From: JAHEJE01 sp965216335
Lineage (GTDB): Bacteria > Pseudomonadota > Alphaproteobacteria > Rhizobiales > Aestuariivirgaceae
DNA length: 64,000 bases
Direction of reading: 5' to 3'
NCBI GenBank assembly: GCA_965216335.1
Contig: OZ244154.1
Coordinates: 2,480,001 to 2,544,000 of the forward strand
Positions 1-9,274 of this stretch are shown piece after piece; positions within the stretch are counted from its first letter, which is position 1, and each line of letters begins with the position of its first letter. Both the position numbers and the translations under genes were made by a program. The notes under the pieces are model-generated. The model was given only the letters and a program-made list of their open reading frames with translations, did not search any database and was not told the DNA's origin.

Positions 1-67
1 CTGGTGGCGGCTGAGGAGGGGGCAGCGGGTTTCCTCCGGCGCTGTTGCACGGCGCCGGGGGCATTAG

Positions 68-967
68 ATGCCGGGTGATGGCCGCGCCATTCTGATCACC
101 GGATGCTCGTCCGGCATCGGTTACACCTGTGCTCTGGGCATGGCGGAACGCGGCTGGCGGGTGTTCGCCACAGCGCGCAGCGATGACGATTTGGCCAGGC
201 TGCAAAGGGTCGGGCTGGAGACTGTTGCGCTCGACTATACCGACCCGGCCAGCATCGCGGCCTGCGCCGATCATATCCTTGATGCGACCGGCGGCAAGCT
301 CTACGCCTTGTTCAACAACGGCGCCTATGGTCAGGCCGGCGCGGTCGAAGACCTGAGCCCGGATGTCCTGCGGGCGCAGTTCGAGGCCAATGTGTTCGGC
401 TGGCACGACCTGACCTGCCGCCTTGTGCCGGCCATGCGGGCTGAGCGGGCCGGACGTATCGTGCAATGCTCTTCCGTGCTTGGCCTCGTCGCCCTCAAAT
501 GGCGCGGCGCCTACAACGCCTCCAAATTCGCCATCGAGGCCCTGTCCGACACCATGCGCCTGGAACTGTCCGGCACCGGCATCCATGTCTGCCAGATCGA
601 ACCCGGCCCGATCCGCTCGCGCTTCCGCGAACACGCCATCGCGGCCTTGCGCGCCAATGTCGATCTCCATGCCTCGCCGCACGCATCGGAATACGCCAGC
701 CAGCTCGCCGCCGAGGACGGCAAACTCGAAAGACAGGGCAGCGCCCCGCTCGAGACCCCGGCCGAAGCCCGCGCCAGGGCGCCACGCGGCCTCAAGCCCG
801 CTTACCGTCTCGGCCCCGATGCCGTGCTCGACAAACTGATCCATGCCACCGAAAGCCCGAACCCGCGCCCGCGCTACTACGTGACATCGTCGACCTGGGC
901 CATGGCCACCGCCCGCCGCGTCCTCTCCAGCCGCCTCCTCGACCGCCTGTGCGACCGGGTGTCGTGA
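68..967 (+). CDS. SDR family NAD(P)-dependent oxidoreductase
   Basis: Short-chain dehydrogenase/reductase of 299 residues; the substrate is unknown. Visible family landmarks are the N-terminal cofactor loop TGCSSGIG (about residues 11-18), the NNGAYG motif near residue 86 (the NNAG equivalent), a catalytic Ser in CSSVLG and the YNASK active-site motif near residue 152. The C-terminal third is longer than in a minimal 250-residue SDR, resembling 'classical' members acting on lipids or sterols. The ATG at 68 directly follows a TAG stop in one frame, so an upstream gene may end at the window edge. Nothing downstream shares an operon with it, because a repeat-filled gap follows. The family call is firm; the physiological role is open. 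Confidence 0.88.
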   Translation: MPGDGRAILITGCSSGIGYTCALGMAERGWRVFATARSDDDLARLQRVGLETVALDYTDPASIAACADHILDATGGKLYALFNNGAYGQAGAVEDLSPDVLRAQFEANVFGWHDLTCRLVPAMRAERAGRIVQCSSVLGLVALKWRGAYNASKFAIEALSDTMRLELSGTGIHVCQIEPGPIRSRFREHAIAALRANVDLHASPHASEYASQLAAEDGKLERQGSAPLETPAEARARAPRGLKPAYRLGPDAVLDKLIHATESPNPRPRYYVTSSTWAMATARRVLSSRLLDRLCDRVS

Positions 968-1028
968 GGACTGGCCAACCCACCAGCATCGGAGCGCTCA
1001 AAGACGTCCATCAAGAAACACTTTGTTA

Positions 1029-1290
1029 GGGCCTTGCTTGGCAATACCGAGCCATTTGATGGGCAAACTCGTTCAGCCCAGCAAGCCATGGCGCGCGGGC
1101 GCGATGCGGTGCATCGGGTAAGTGGCATGGCGCACCGGACGGACGAATTCGTCCCACCGAAGGCCGGCTTTTCGCGTTTGCTGGCAAGGCAGGCGGCAAG
1201 CCATGGTCTGGTTGACAACAAGTGCCGTCTAACGCTGTCCAGCAAACGCGAAAAGCCGGTCAAATGGCTCGGTAGTGTCAAAAGAGGCTC
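1029..1290. repeat. Repeat family A, copy 1 (IR-bounded, non-coding)
   Basis: 262 bp element bounded by imperfect 31 bp inverted repeats. The left arm (1029-1059) ends in ATACCGAGCCATTTGA and the right arm (1260-1290) starts with TCAAATGGCTCGGTA. The interior carries blocks such as GGCCGGCTTTTCGCG and GATGCGGTGCATCGGG that recur in the copies at 1725-1989 and 3092-3353. This copy is inverted relative to the other two. Reading frames inside it are not consistent between copies, so it is treated as non-coding and MITE-like. Confidence 0.8.
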
Positions 1291-1389
1291 CAAATGACAC
1301 TGGTTCGACAGGTTGCTCGGTCACGAATGAAGGAACGCAGAACCTCACATTACCGCAAGGCCCGCTCGAACTCTCCAACTTTTAGTCAC

Positions 1390-1423
1390 ATTTTTGCCTG
1401 ACAAATATTTATAAGGCAAAAAT
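1390..1423. terminator. Candidate bidirectional hairpin terminator
   Basis: A 10 bp perfect stem, ATTTTTGCCT (1390-1399) with AGGCAAAAAT (1414-1423), around a 14-base AT-rich loop. The T run on one arm and A run on the other would give U-tracts in both directions. It sits in an AT-rich patch (about 1380-1430) unlike the surrounding GC-rich DNA. The rest of 1291-1508 shows no gene; a TTGACA hexamer at 1474-1479 lacks a well-spaced -10 box. Confidence 0.4.
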
Positions 1424-1508
1424 AATTGGATTCCTGAGTCTGTGACTTTCCAAACCTGGCATGCGAACCACGCTTGACACGCTCACCATAACCCCCGAAG
1501 GCTTGTGA

Positions 1509-1697
1509 ATGAACATTTTCGACTACCTGGTACCCATCGCCGTCGGCGCCGTCTTCGTCGTGCTGCTCATGGGCCTGTGGAACATGATGCGCGGCGGCAG
1601 TTCCAACACCTCGCAAAAACTCATGCGCTGGCGCGTCATCCTCCAGTTCATCGCTGTCGTCATCATCATGATCGCCATCTGGTACAAGGCATCGTGA
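1509..1697 (+). CDS. HIG1-domain (twin transmembrane) small membrane protein
   Basis: A 62-residue protein with two hydrophobic helices (about residues 7-23 and 45-58) separated by a short basic loop holding LMRWRVILQ. The loop followed by a second helix matches the hypoxia-induced protein conserved region (HIG1), whose mitochondrial relatives (Rcf1/HIGD) bind respiratory complexes; bacterial members are often called twin transmembrane proteins. The ATG at 1509 is preceded by a weak GAAGG about eight bases upstream. An oxygen-responsive FnrL-type regulator lies close by, which fits a respiratory role but is only suggestive. It is bracketed by family A repeats on both sides. Function is inferred from fold only. 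Confidence 0.72.
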   Translation: MNIFDYLVPIAVGAVFVVLLMGLWNMMRGGSSNTSQKLMRWRVILQFIAVVIIMIAIWYKAS

Positions 1698-1724
1698 CGG
1701 CCACAGCCGCCGGCAATCTGCCCT

Positions 1725-1989
1725 AGAGCCTTTTTTTGACAATACCGAGCCATTTGACCGGCTTTTCGCGTTTGCTGGCAAGGCAGGCGGCACGCCGTGG
1801 TCTGGTTGACCACAAGTGCCGCCTAACGCTGTCCAGCGAGCGCGAAAAGCCGGCCTTCGGTGGGACAAATTCGTCCATCCGGTGCGCCATGCCGCTTGCC
1901 CGATGCACCGCATCGCGCTGCACGCCATGGCTTGCCGGACTGAACGAATTTGACCCATCAAATGGCTCGGTATTGTCAAAAAAGGCTCT
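1725..1989. repeat. Repeat family A, copy 2
   Basis: 265 bp element with nearly perfect terminal inverted repeats: the left arm 1725-1757 (AGAGCC, a T7 run, then GACAATACCGAGCC) and the right arm 1958-1989 are complementary except for one T in the run. The interior is the reverse orientation of copy 1 and the same orientation as copy 3. It starts 28 bases after the HIG1 gene stop and abuts the next palindromic element at 1992. Confidence 0.82.
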
Positions 1990-1991
1990 GG

Positions 1992-2253
1992 GGTCGAGAC
2001 ACAATCATATCATGCAATTGTGTTTGTCAGCGATGGCTCGAATGGCGGAAAACTGTCGCAAGTCAAGGCTTCGGCCTTGCCGAGGACAGTTTGCCGTCAG
2101 GCGGGCCATCGCTGACAAACCCTGCGGGCGCTCTCCCATTTGGCATCTGAGTGCGTTTGGGACGCTTGAAAATACCGGCATTTCCGGCGCGTCCCTGCCT
2201 GCTCAGCAGCCAAATGGGTGGCGCAGAATGGATGATATGATTGAGTTTCGACC
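1992..2253. repeat. Element B: IR-bounded element with two nested hairpins
   Basis: 262 bp region bounded by 22 bp inverted repeats (1992-2013 and 2232-2253, two mismatches). Inside are two large hairpins. The first pairs 2022-2037 with 2105-2120 (16 bp perfect), then 2050-2057 with 2085-2092, and is capped by CAAGGC-TTCG-GCCTTG at 2064-2079, a UUCG tetraloop. The second pairs CCCATTTGGC near 2136 with GCCAAATGGG near 2208 and has an inner GGGACGC/GCGTCCC stem. The right end touches the stop codon of the regulator gene at 2254. No coding potential was recognised; it may be a mobile palindromic element or a structured RNA. Confidence 0.65.
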
Positions 2254-2997
2254 CTAACCAAAGCCATTTGAGCCGCTGAGCCGGCGCAGTGCCGCAAGGT
2301 CCTTGATCTTTATGCTGTCCCGGTCAACGCGCTCGATCACCCGCTCGACCGTCATTCGATGCATAATGCGGCTGACGGTTTCGCGGGTCAGGCCGAGTAC
2401 CTCGGCAATCTCCTCGCGGGTCAATGGAGGTTCCAGGATGTTGTTGTCAACGAACCGTGCCAGCCGCGAGCAGTGATGGCATTTCTTGTTGCGCAACCAC
2501 AACAGGAAGGTCGCGACCTTTTCCGTCGCCTTCATCTTGCCGAGCAGGGCGATCCAACGCCGGGCATCCTCAAGATCGCCGGTTACTCTTTCCAGCAGGT
2601 TATGTTCCAGCGCCGGGTTGCCTTTCAGCACCTCGTCGAATGCCTCGCTCTGAAAACAACAAAGCTCGACATCGTTGACGCACTCTGCGCCGTAGCGGGT
2701 ATGCTCGCGGAAGATATCGCCCAGGCAATCGGATTCGAACAACAGGCCGACAATCTGCAGTCTCCCGTCCGCGTTCATTCTCGTCAGTTTGACGACCCCT
2801 GAAACGATAATAGCGAAAAGCTGGCTGGAGCTGTCCTGCTGGACGATCGCGTCGCCTTTGCTGTATCGCCGACGGGTATTGATGCCGGAAAGCTCGTCCC
2901 AGTGCGACCCGCGCAAGGCCCTGCAAATGGCAATATTGCGCACCGGGCACTGCTCACACCCGCTGGTGTCGCCCCGTACCTGCAAGGAACCTTCCAT
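2254..2997 (-). CDS. fnrL: FnrL-type Crp/Fnr family transcriptional regulator
   Basis: Oxygen-sensing regulator of 247 residues. The N-terminus has cysteines at about 14, 17 and 25 (C-x2-C-x7-C), the spacing of alphaproteobacterial FnrL rather than the C-x2-C-x5-C of E. coli FNR. A fourth candidate [4Fe-4S] ligand is Cys113 or Cys114. A cyclic-nucleotide-binding-like barrel follows, then a helix-turn-helix with the recognition helix LTRETVSRIM, whose E-x2-S-R reads the TTGAT-N4-ATCAA half-sites in this family. I chose the ATG at 2997, preceded by GGGAGAGCGGGAAC, over an upstream TTG at 3057; 247 residues matches the usual FnrL length. A good FNR box was not found in the window. Its stop codon abuts palindromic element B. 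Confidence 0.85.
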   Translation of the reverse strand: MEGSLQVRGDTSGCEQCPVRNIAICRALRGSHWDELSGINTRRRYSKGDAIVQQDSSSQLFAIIVSGVVKLTRMNADGRLQIVGLLFESDCLGDIFREHTRYGAECVNDVELCCFQSEAFDEVLKGNPALEHNLLERVTGDLEDARRWIALLGKMKATEKVATFLLWLRNKKCHHCSRLARFVDNNILEPPLTREEIAEVLGLTRETVSRIMHRMTVERVIERVDRDSIKIKDLAALRRLSGSNGFG

Positions 2998-3091
2998 GTT
3001 CCCGCTCTCCCGCAAAACCGACACTTCAAAGATAGGTGGATTATCCCAAGCCGGCAATGCTCAACACTGCGGTATTTCGCGCAGTCTGTTT

Positions 3092-3353
3092 GAGCACTTT
3101 CCGATCATATGGAATCACTTGACCGGGTTTCCGCGTCTGCTGGCTAGGCATGCTTTGCGCCATGGCCTGGTTGGCCATAAGCGAAGGATAACGCAGTCCA
3201 GCGGGCGCGGAAATCCGGCCTTCGGTGGGCCAAATTCGCCCATTTGGTGCGTTCCGGCGCTTGCCCGATGCACCGCATCGCGCCCGCGCACCGCGCCTGC
3301 CATATGAGCGAATTTGGCGCCATCAAGTGATCCCATATGATCGGAAAGTGCTC
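3092..3353. repeat. Repeat family A, copy 3 (diverged arms)
   Basis: 262 bp element with 31 bp inverted repeats at 3092-3122 (GAGCACTTTCCGATCATATG...) and 3323-3353, complementary at 30 of 31 positions. The interior is homologous to copies 1 and 2 (for example GCTTGCCCGATGCACCGCATCGCGC), but the arm sequence is different from theirs. Both arms therefore changed together. An IS630-family element begins at the TA immediately outside the right arm. Confidence 0.8.
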
Positions 3354-4592
3354 TAGTAGACTGAATCAATTAGATTGATGGATAGAGTTTCACAAGCTTT
3401 GTTCTTGCATCGTCGTTGGTGAATTGCCAGTTGGCGATTTTGCGTTGGTTGTTGCGCTGGGTTTGCCATGCGGCGACCCTGTCTTTGAGTTTCTCCTTGC
3501 TCTCGACCCGCTCCCCCAGACATTGACGGGCGAGTACGGATAGCTCGGCCTCTGCCATATTGAGCCAGGAGCCATGTTTCGGGGTGAAGTGCCATTCGAA
3601 GCGTTCGGCCAACCGCCTTGCTTCGGCTGGTGGGAAAGTCGCATACAGTGACGCTGGGCTATGGGTGTTGAGGTTGTCCTGAACCAGAACAATCTTCTCG
3701 GCATCGGCAAAGCACTGATCGCTGAGATCAGCCAGGAAATGAGCGTAGTCTGTTTTTGCGCGATGGCTCGTGACCTTGATATGACGCAGCCCTTCAAGAG
3801 GAGCGAAGGCCATGAACAGGTTTGCTGTTCCAGCCCGTTTGTATTCATAGTCATGGCGTGCGGTGCGCCCGGGCGCCATGGGGATTGGTAGGCGGGTTGC
3901 ACCGACAAGCTGTTTGGCTGCTTCATCAAGGCAAACCAACGGCCTGTTTGGATCGTGGGCACGCGTATAGACCGACAAAACGTCTTCCATGGCCGCAACA
4001 AAGGCTGCATTCTGTTTGGGAGGGATTACCCAGTATTGGCTGCGGTGAGGCTTAAGTTCGTTTTTTTAAGCGTGCGCCCAACAGTGTTGAAGTGAACGCT
4101 GTCGACAATGTTCAGCTCAACGACCTTCTCGGCAAGCAAGCGGATTGTCCAGCGCGCATATCCTTCAGGTGGCTCGCTGCAAGCCAGGGCGATCAGCTTG
4201 GCTTCAGCCTCCCCATCGAAGATTGGCTTGATCGACTGGTGCATGCGCGGGGCACGCGCAAACACTGCCTCAAGGCCATCCATGACGAATGTCGCGCGCG
4301 TGCGGGCCACAGTTGAAGGCGACGCCTCCAACGCCCGGCAAATCTTCCGATCAGTCCAGCCTTCACCGAATTCGCCTTTATCGGCTTTCAGCAATATCCG
4401 CGCCTTCAGATTGCTCTTGGCCTTCAGAGTGCCCTTGCTGATCTTCGCCAATAGATCATTGCGCTCGTCCAACGTGAGCTCAACAACGTACCTCTTGTTC
4501 GCCATGTGCAAACCTCCGCATCCGAATCAGACACAGAGAATCAAATCCACACCCGCATCGCAACATATCAATCTAAGTGATGCAAAATACTA
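3354..4592 (-). mobile_element. IS630-family insertion sequence
   Basis: About 1.24 kb element flanked by TA dinucleotides (3354-3355 and 4591-4592), the target duplication typical of IS630/Tc1 elements. Terminal inverted repeats match at 22 of 27 positions: the left end reads CTAGTAGACTGAATC..., the right end in reverse CTAGTATTTTGCATC..., and both continue into TTAGATTGAT. It carries one transposase gene split by an A7 run. It looks intact and recent, and inserted at a CTAG directly next to the right arm of repeat A copy 3. Confidence 0.85.
3370..4505 (-). CDS. IS630-family transposase, -1 frameshift
   Basis: DDE transposase made from two frames. The first part (4505 to 4026) has the N-terminal helix-turn-helix region, including WTDRKICRALEASPSTVARTR. 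The second part (about 4062 to 3370) has the catalytic domain, with Asp in CLDEAAK, Asp in VLVQDNLNTH and Glu in SWLNMAEAEL. On the coding strand the sequence CTTAAAAAAACG (complement of 4059-4070) lets ribosomes slip back one base, joining ...LKK to NELKPHRSQYW and giving the normal family sequence. The ATG at 4505 has GGAGG seven bases upstream. All three catalytic residues are present, so the enzyme could be active if the slip occurs. The alternative is a simple inactivating indel in the A run. Confidence 0.85.
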
Positions 4593-4640
4593 GTATCGGT
4601 TTGTCCGCTGCCACAAAGCGGGTTAGCTTTGGCGGGACCG

Positions 4641-5783
4641 ATGAGAGGCATGGCAACCGATCGATTTGATACCACTGGCTGCAAACGCACCATGATGGCC
4701 GTCGTCACCACAGGTAATGGTGGCTACGATAAGCTCGTCTACCGTCGGGTACCGGTGCCGGAACCCGAACCTGGGGAGGTGCTGCTGCAAGTCCTGGCCG
4801 CCGGCGTCAACAATACGGAAATCAACACCCGGCTTGGGTGGTATTCCTCCAGCGTTTCCGGCAGTACCGATGCGACAGCCGGCACGCAGGAAAGCGGCGC
4901 CGAAGATGTGAGCGACGGCGGCTGGAACGAGGCCACGCCATTCCCGTTCATCCAGGGCACCGACTGCTGCGGACGCGTTGTTGCCGTCGCCGGGCGCGCA
5001 GACCGGCATTTGACCGGCAAGCGCGTTCTTGTGCGGGCCTGCATGCGCCCGAACGGCTATGACACGATGGACAACATCTGGATGGCCTCTGACTTCGACG
5101 GTGCATTCGCCCAGTTCGTCAAGGTGCCGGCATCCGAGGTTTTCCCGGTCGCGTGCGACTGGACGGACACCGAACTGGCAACCATCCCGTGCGCCTACGG
5201 CACATCGGAAAACATGCTGCACCGCGTCCGGGCCGGCGAGGGCGAACATGTGCTAGTCACCGGCGCGTCCGGCGGCGTCGGCTCGGCCACGGTGCAGCTG
5301 GCCAAACGCCGCGGCGCCAGGGTGTCCGCCGTTTCGAGCGCCGCAAAGGCCGATCAGGTGCGCAGCATCGGCGCAGACAGGGTCATTGACCGCAATGACG
5401 ACATCGTTGCCGCACTCGGTGAAACCACCGTCGACATCGTCGTCGACAATGTCGCGGGCCCGGCCTTTCCGGCCATGCTCAAGGTCCTGAAGCGTGGCGG
5501 GCGCTATGTCTCCTCCGGCGCCATTGCCGGCCCCATCGTTCCGCTCGACATGCGCGATATGTACCTGAAGGACATTACCCTGATCGGCTGCACCGCCTGG
5601 GATGAGCCGGTGTTCGCCAACCTCGTCTCCTATATCGAACGCGGCGAGATCCGCCCCCTTCTGGCCAAGACATTTCCGCTGGAGCGGATCGCCGATGCCC
5701 AGCGTGAATTCATGGAAAAGGCCCATTTCGGCAATTTTGTCCTGATCCCACCTGCCGTCGGCGAACCGGTTCCGCAAGCATAA
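4641..5783 (+). CDS. MDR superfamily zinc-type alcohol dehydrogenase-like / quinone oxidoreductase-like protein
   Basis: Medium-chain dehydrogenase/reductase of about 380 residues. A GroES-like domain begins at YDKLVYRRVPVPEPEPGEV, and a Rossmann NAD(P)-binding domain carries VTGASGGVGSATVQLAKRRG. The four-cysteine structural zinc lobe is absent and catalytic zinc ligands are not obvious, pointing to a quinone-oxidoreductase or crotonyl-reductase-like subgroup. An insertion around residues 65-95 is rich in Ser, Thr and Gly. The start is uncertain: ATG codons at 4641, 4650 and 4692 are all possible, and the conserved domain begins just after 4692. It stands alone between the insertion sequence and the ATP synthase operon. 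Substrate unknown. Confidence 0.8.
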   Translation: MRGMATDRFDTTGCKRTMMAVVTTGNGGYDKLVYRRVPVPEPEPGEVLLQVLAAGVNNTEINTRLGWYSSSVSGSTDATAGTQESGAEDVSDGGWNEATPFPFIQGTDCCGRVVAVAGRADRHLTGKRVLVRACMRPNGYDTMDNIWMASDFDGAFAQFVKVPASEVFPVACDWTDTELATIPCAYGTSENMLHRVRAGEGEHVLVTGASGGVGSATVQLAKRRGARVSAVSSAAKADQVRSIGADRVIDRNDDIVAALGETTVDIVVDNVAGPAFPAMLKVLKRGGRYVSSGAIAGPIVPLDMRDMYLKDITLIGCTAWDEPVFANLVSYIERGEIRPLLAKTFPLERIADAQREFMEKAHFGNFVLIPPAVGEPVPQA

Positions 5784-5786
5784 TAC

Positions 5787-6180
5787 GCACGGTTGTTGGG
5801 TCTGATTCGAACGCCAACGGAAACCCGTTGCCATATCAGCGCGGCAAAACAGTCAAAAAAACAAACGCCAGCACCCGCCGGTACTACAGACCGCCCGAAT
5901 GACTCGAACGCCACCGGAAACCCGCTGTCATATCAACCCGGTACAACAGTCAGAAAAACAAACGCCGGCACCGCCGGTACGGCAGACCGCCCGAATAACT
6001 CGAACGCCACCGGAAACCCGTTGTCATATCAACCCGGTACAACAGTCAGAAAAACAAACGCCGGCACCGCCGGTACGGCAGACCGCCCGAATGACTCGAA
6101 CGCCACCGGAAACCCGTTGTCATATCAACCCGGTACAACAGTCAGAAAAACAAACGCCGGCACCGCCGGTGCCGCCGGTA
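5787..6180 (-). repeat. Repeat family D: four tandem terminator-like units after atpC
   Basis: Four units of 96-97 bp start near 5804, 5901, 5997 and 6093; the last is cut by the atpC stop. Read on the minus strand, downstream of atpC, each unit has a CCGGC-GGT-GCCGG hairpin followed by a T-rich stretch (CGTTTGTTTTTCTG), that is, a rho-independent terminator. The left edge (5787-5806) shares GCACGGT-GTTGGGT with the region after lysA, and the body resembles the region after the gene at 49068. Frames stay open through the array because 96 is a multiple of three, but there is no sign of a real protein. Confidence 0.75.
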
Positions 6181-6579
6181 CTACATCGCCGCGCGGAGCT
6201 GCTTCAGGTGGTCCAGCGTTTCCTGGGCCTTGCGCTTCTTTTCGTCGTCCTTGGCGTCGTCGACGTCTTCCTGGGCGTTCTGGATCTGCTGATCGAGCGC
6301 GGCGGCGTCGAGATCGTCCATGTGGATGGCCTCCTCGGCCAGCACCGTCAGGCCCTGCGGGTTGACCTCGGCAAATCCGCCGCGCACGAAGATGCGGTCG
6401 TGTTTGCCGTCGGCGGTGGTGACGTCGACAACGCCGGGGCGCAGGGTGGACAGCACCGGGGCATGATTGGCCAGAATGCCCATCTCGCCTTCGCTGCCGG
6501 GAATGTTGACCTGCTGGACCTCCTCGGACATCAGCAGTTTTTCCGGGCTCACCAGTTCGAACTTCAAGGTGTCAGCCAT
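6181..6579 (-). CDS. atpC: F1F0 ATP synthase subunit epsilon
   Basis: The epsilon subunit of the F1 central stalk, 132 residues, which couples gamma rotation to the c-ring and can inhibit hydrolysis. The N-terminal beta-sandwich is clear (LKFELVSPEKLL, GSEGEMGILANHAPVLS, IFVRGGFAEV), followed by a helical C-terminal domain rich in Asp, Gln and Lys. The ATG at 6579 has AAGGA about 14 bases and CGGAG 5 bases upstream; the open frame extends further but lacks homology there. It is the last gene of the atp operon, separated by 16 bases from a small zinc-ribbon-like gene, and it ends directly at a tandem array of terminator-like repeats. Confidence 0.95.
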   Translation of the reverse strand: MADTLKFELVSPEKLLMSEEVQQVNIPGSEGEMGILANHAPVLSTLRPGVVDVTTADGKHDRIFVRGGFAEVNPQGLTVLAEEAIHMDDLDAAALDQQIQNAQEDVDDAKDDEKKRKAQETLDHLKQLRAAM

Positions 6580-6595
6580 CTCCGGCGATCCTTTC

Positions 6596-6778
6596 TCAAT
6601 TCGCTGCAGCGGCATCGGCGAAATAGCGCACCGCAGCTTCAAACTTGTCCCGGCAGTCCGGGTTGCAGAACCCGACGACGTTGCCGTCAAACGTGGTCAG
6701 GGCATCCGCGCTGACCGGCTCTCCGGACCATGGGCAGGTCCGGTTGATGCATTCTTCAAGCTTCAACCGGTCTGCCAT
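6596..6778 (-). CDS. Small Cys4 (TRASH/YHS-like) protein between atpD and atpC
   Basis: A 60-residue soluble protein with CPWSGEPVSADALTTFDG and VVGFCNPDCRDKF. The four cysteines (C10, C15, C38, C42) and the FCNPxCRDKFE pattern resemble TRASH/YHS-type treble-clef metal-binding domains. Short proteins of this kind are sometimes labelled glutathione S-transferase in databases, which I consider unsupported. The ATG at 6778 has AGGTG five bases upstream. It lies 12 bases after atpD and 16 bases before atpC, so it should be co-transcribed and perhaps translationally coupled with ATP synthase. A metal chaperone, assembly or regulatory role is possible but unproven. Confidence 0.8.
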   Translation of the reverse strand: MADRLKLEECINRTCPWSGEPVSADALTTFDGNVVGFCNPDCRDKFEAAVRYFADAAAAN

Positions 6779-6790
6779 GAAACACCTGCC

Positions 6791-8302
<1,512 letters not shown>

Positions 8303-8335
8303 CGTCTCTGGTCCCTTGCTTCACATTCGGTTCGT

Positions 8336-9229
8336 CTACAGCGCTTCGGCGCCGGAGATGATTTCAATCAGTTCCTTGGTGATCTGTGCCTGGCGCTGGC
8401 GGTTGTAGCTCAGCGTCAGCTTGTCGATCATTTCACCGGCGTTGCGGGTGGCGTTGTCCATGGCGCTCATGCGCGCGCCCTGTTCGGATGCGGCATTCTC
8501 GAGCAGTGCCCGGAAGATCTGCACCGAGATGTTGCGCGGCAGCAGTTCTTCGAGGATTTCCGCCTCGTCCGGCTCGTAGTCGTAAATCGCACCGCCGAGA
8601 TCGAGCGTTTCGGCCTCTTCGCCCTCCTGCGCCTCGACCTGGGCCGGAATGAGCTGCTGTGCGGTCGGGGTCTGCGAGATGACCGACTGGAATTCGGAAT
8701 AGAACACCGTGCAGACATCGAATTCGCCGGCCTCAAACATCTCCAGGACACGCACGGCGATGCCGTGGGCGTCGCCGAAGCCGACCCGTTTCACGCCCCG
8801 CAGGTCGACGGTATCGATGATGTACTGGCCATAGAGGCGCTTGAGCGCGTCCAGGCCCTTCTTGCCGACGCACAGGATCTTGACCGTCTTGCCCTTGCTG
8901 ATCAGATCGTCGGCCCGCTCGCGGGCCAGCTTGGCGATGGAAGAGTTGAAACCACCGCACAGGCCGCGCTCGGCCGTGCACACGACCAGGAGGTGCGTGT
9001 CGGACTTGCCGGTGCCGATCATCAGTTCCGGCGCCCCGTCGCGGCCTTCAAGGGCCGCCGACAGGTTGGCCAGCACCGTGCTCATGCGCTGCGAATAGGG
9101 GCGCGCCGCGATGGCCGCTTCCTGGGCGCGGCGCAGCTTGGCCGCCGCCACCATCTGCATCGCCTTGGTGATCTTCTGCGTGGCCTTCACGCTGGCGATG
9201 CGGTTTCTCAGGTCCTTCAGGCTTGGCAT
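8336..9229 (-). CDS. atpG: F1F0 ATP synthase subunit gamma
   Basis: The rotating central shaft of F1, 297 residues. The conserved N-terminal helix (LKDLRNRIASVKATQKITKAM) and the C-terminal helix (SAMDNATRNAGEMIDKL...) that together form the coiled-coil shaft are both visible, with an alpha/beta domain between. The insertion around residues 195-215 (EEGEEAETLDLGG) is acidic, as often in alphaproteobacterial gamma subunits. The gene is 45 bases downstream of atpA and 33 bases upstream of atpD. Length and both termini are normal. Confidence 0.97.
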   Translation of the reverse strand: MPSLKDLRNRIASVKATQKITKAMQMVAAAKLRRAQEAAIAARPYSQRMSTVLANLSAALEGRDGAPELMIGTGKSDTHLLVVCTAERGLCGGFNSSIAKLARERADDLISKGKTVKILCVGKKGLDALKRLYGQYIIDTVDLRGVKRVGFGDAHGIAVRVLEMFEAGEFDVCTVFYSEFQSVISQTPTAQQLIPAQVEAQEGEEAETLDLGGAIYDYEPDEAEILEELLPRNISVQIFRALLENAASEQGARMSAMDNATRNAGEMIDKLTLSYNRQRQAQITKELIEIISGAEAL

Positions 9230-9274
9230 GTATCAGGCCTTCGTTGATCGTATCCGTTCGTCAGATGCCGGCGC

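Noticed and set aside
1..78. Possible 3' end of an upstream gene (two frames open from the window edge, stops at 65-67 and 76-78).
   Set aside because: Too short to identify, and two overlapping frames are equally possible; not annotated as a gene.
1034..1297. Open frames inside the three family A repeats on both strands.
   Set aside because: Frames are not conserved between copies, and similar peptides appear only because the DNA is repeated.
5793..6714. Long plus-strand frames through the tandem repeats (a repetitive peptide with period 32).
   Set aside because: The 96 bp period keeps frames open by itself; one of these frames runs on antisense through atpC. The terminator reading explains the DNA better.
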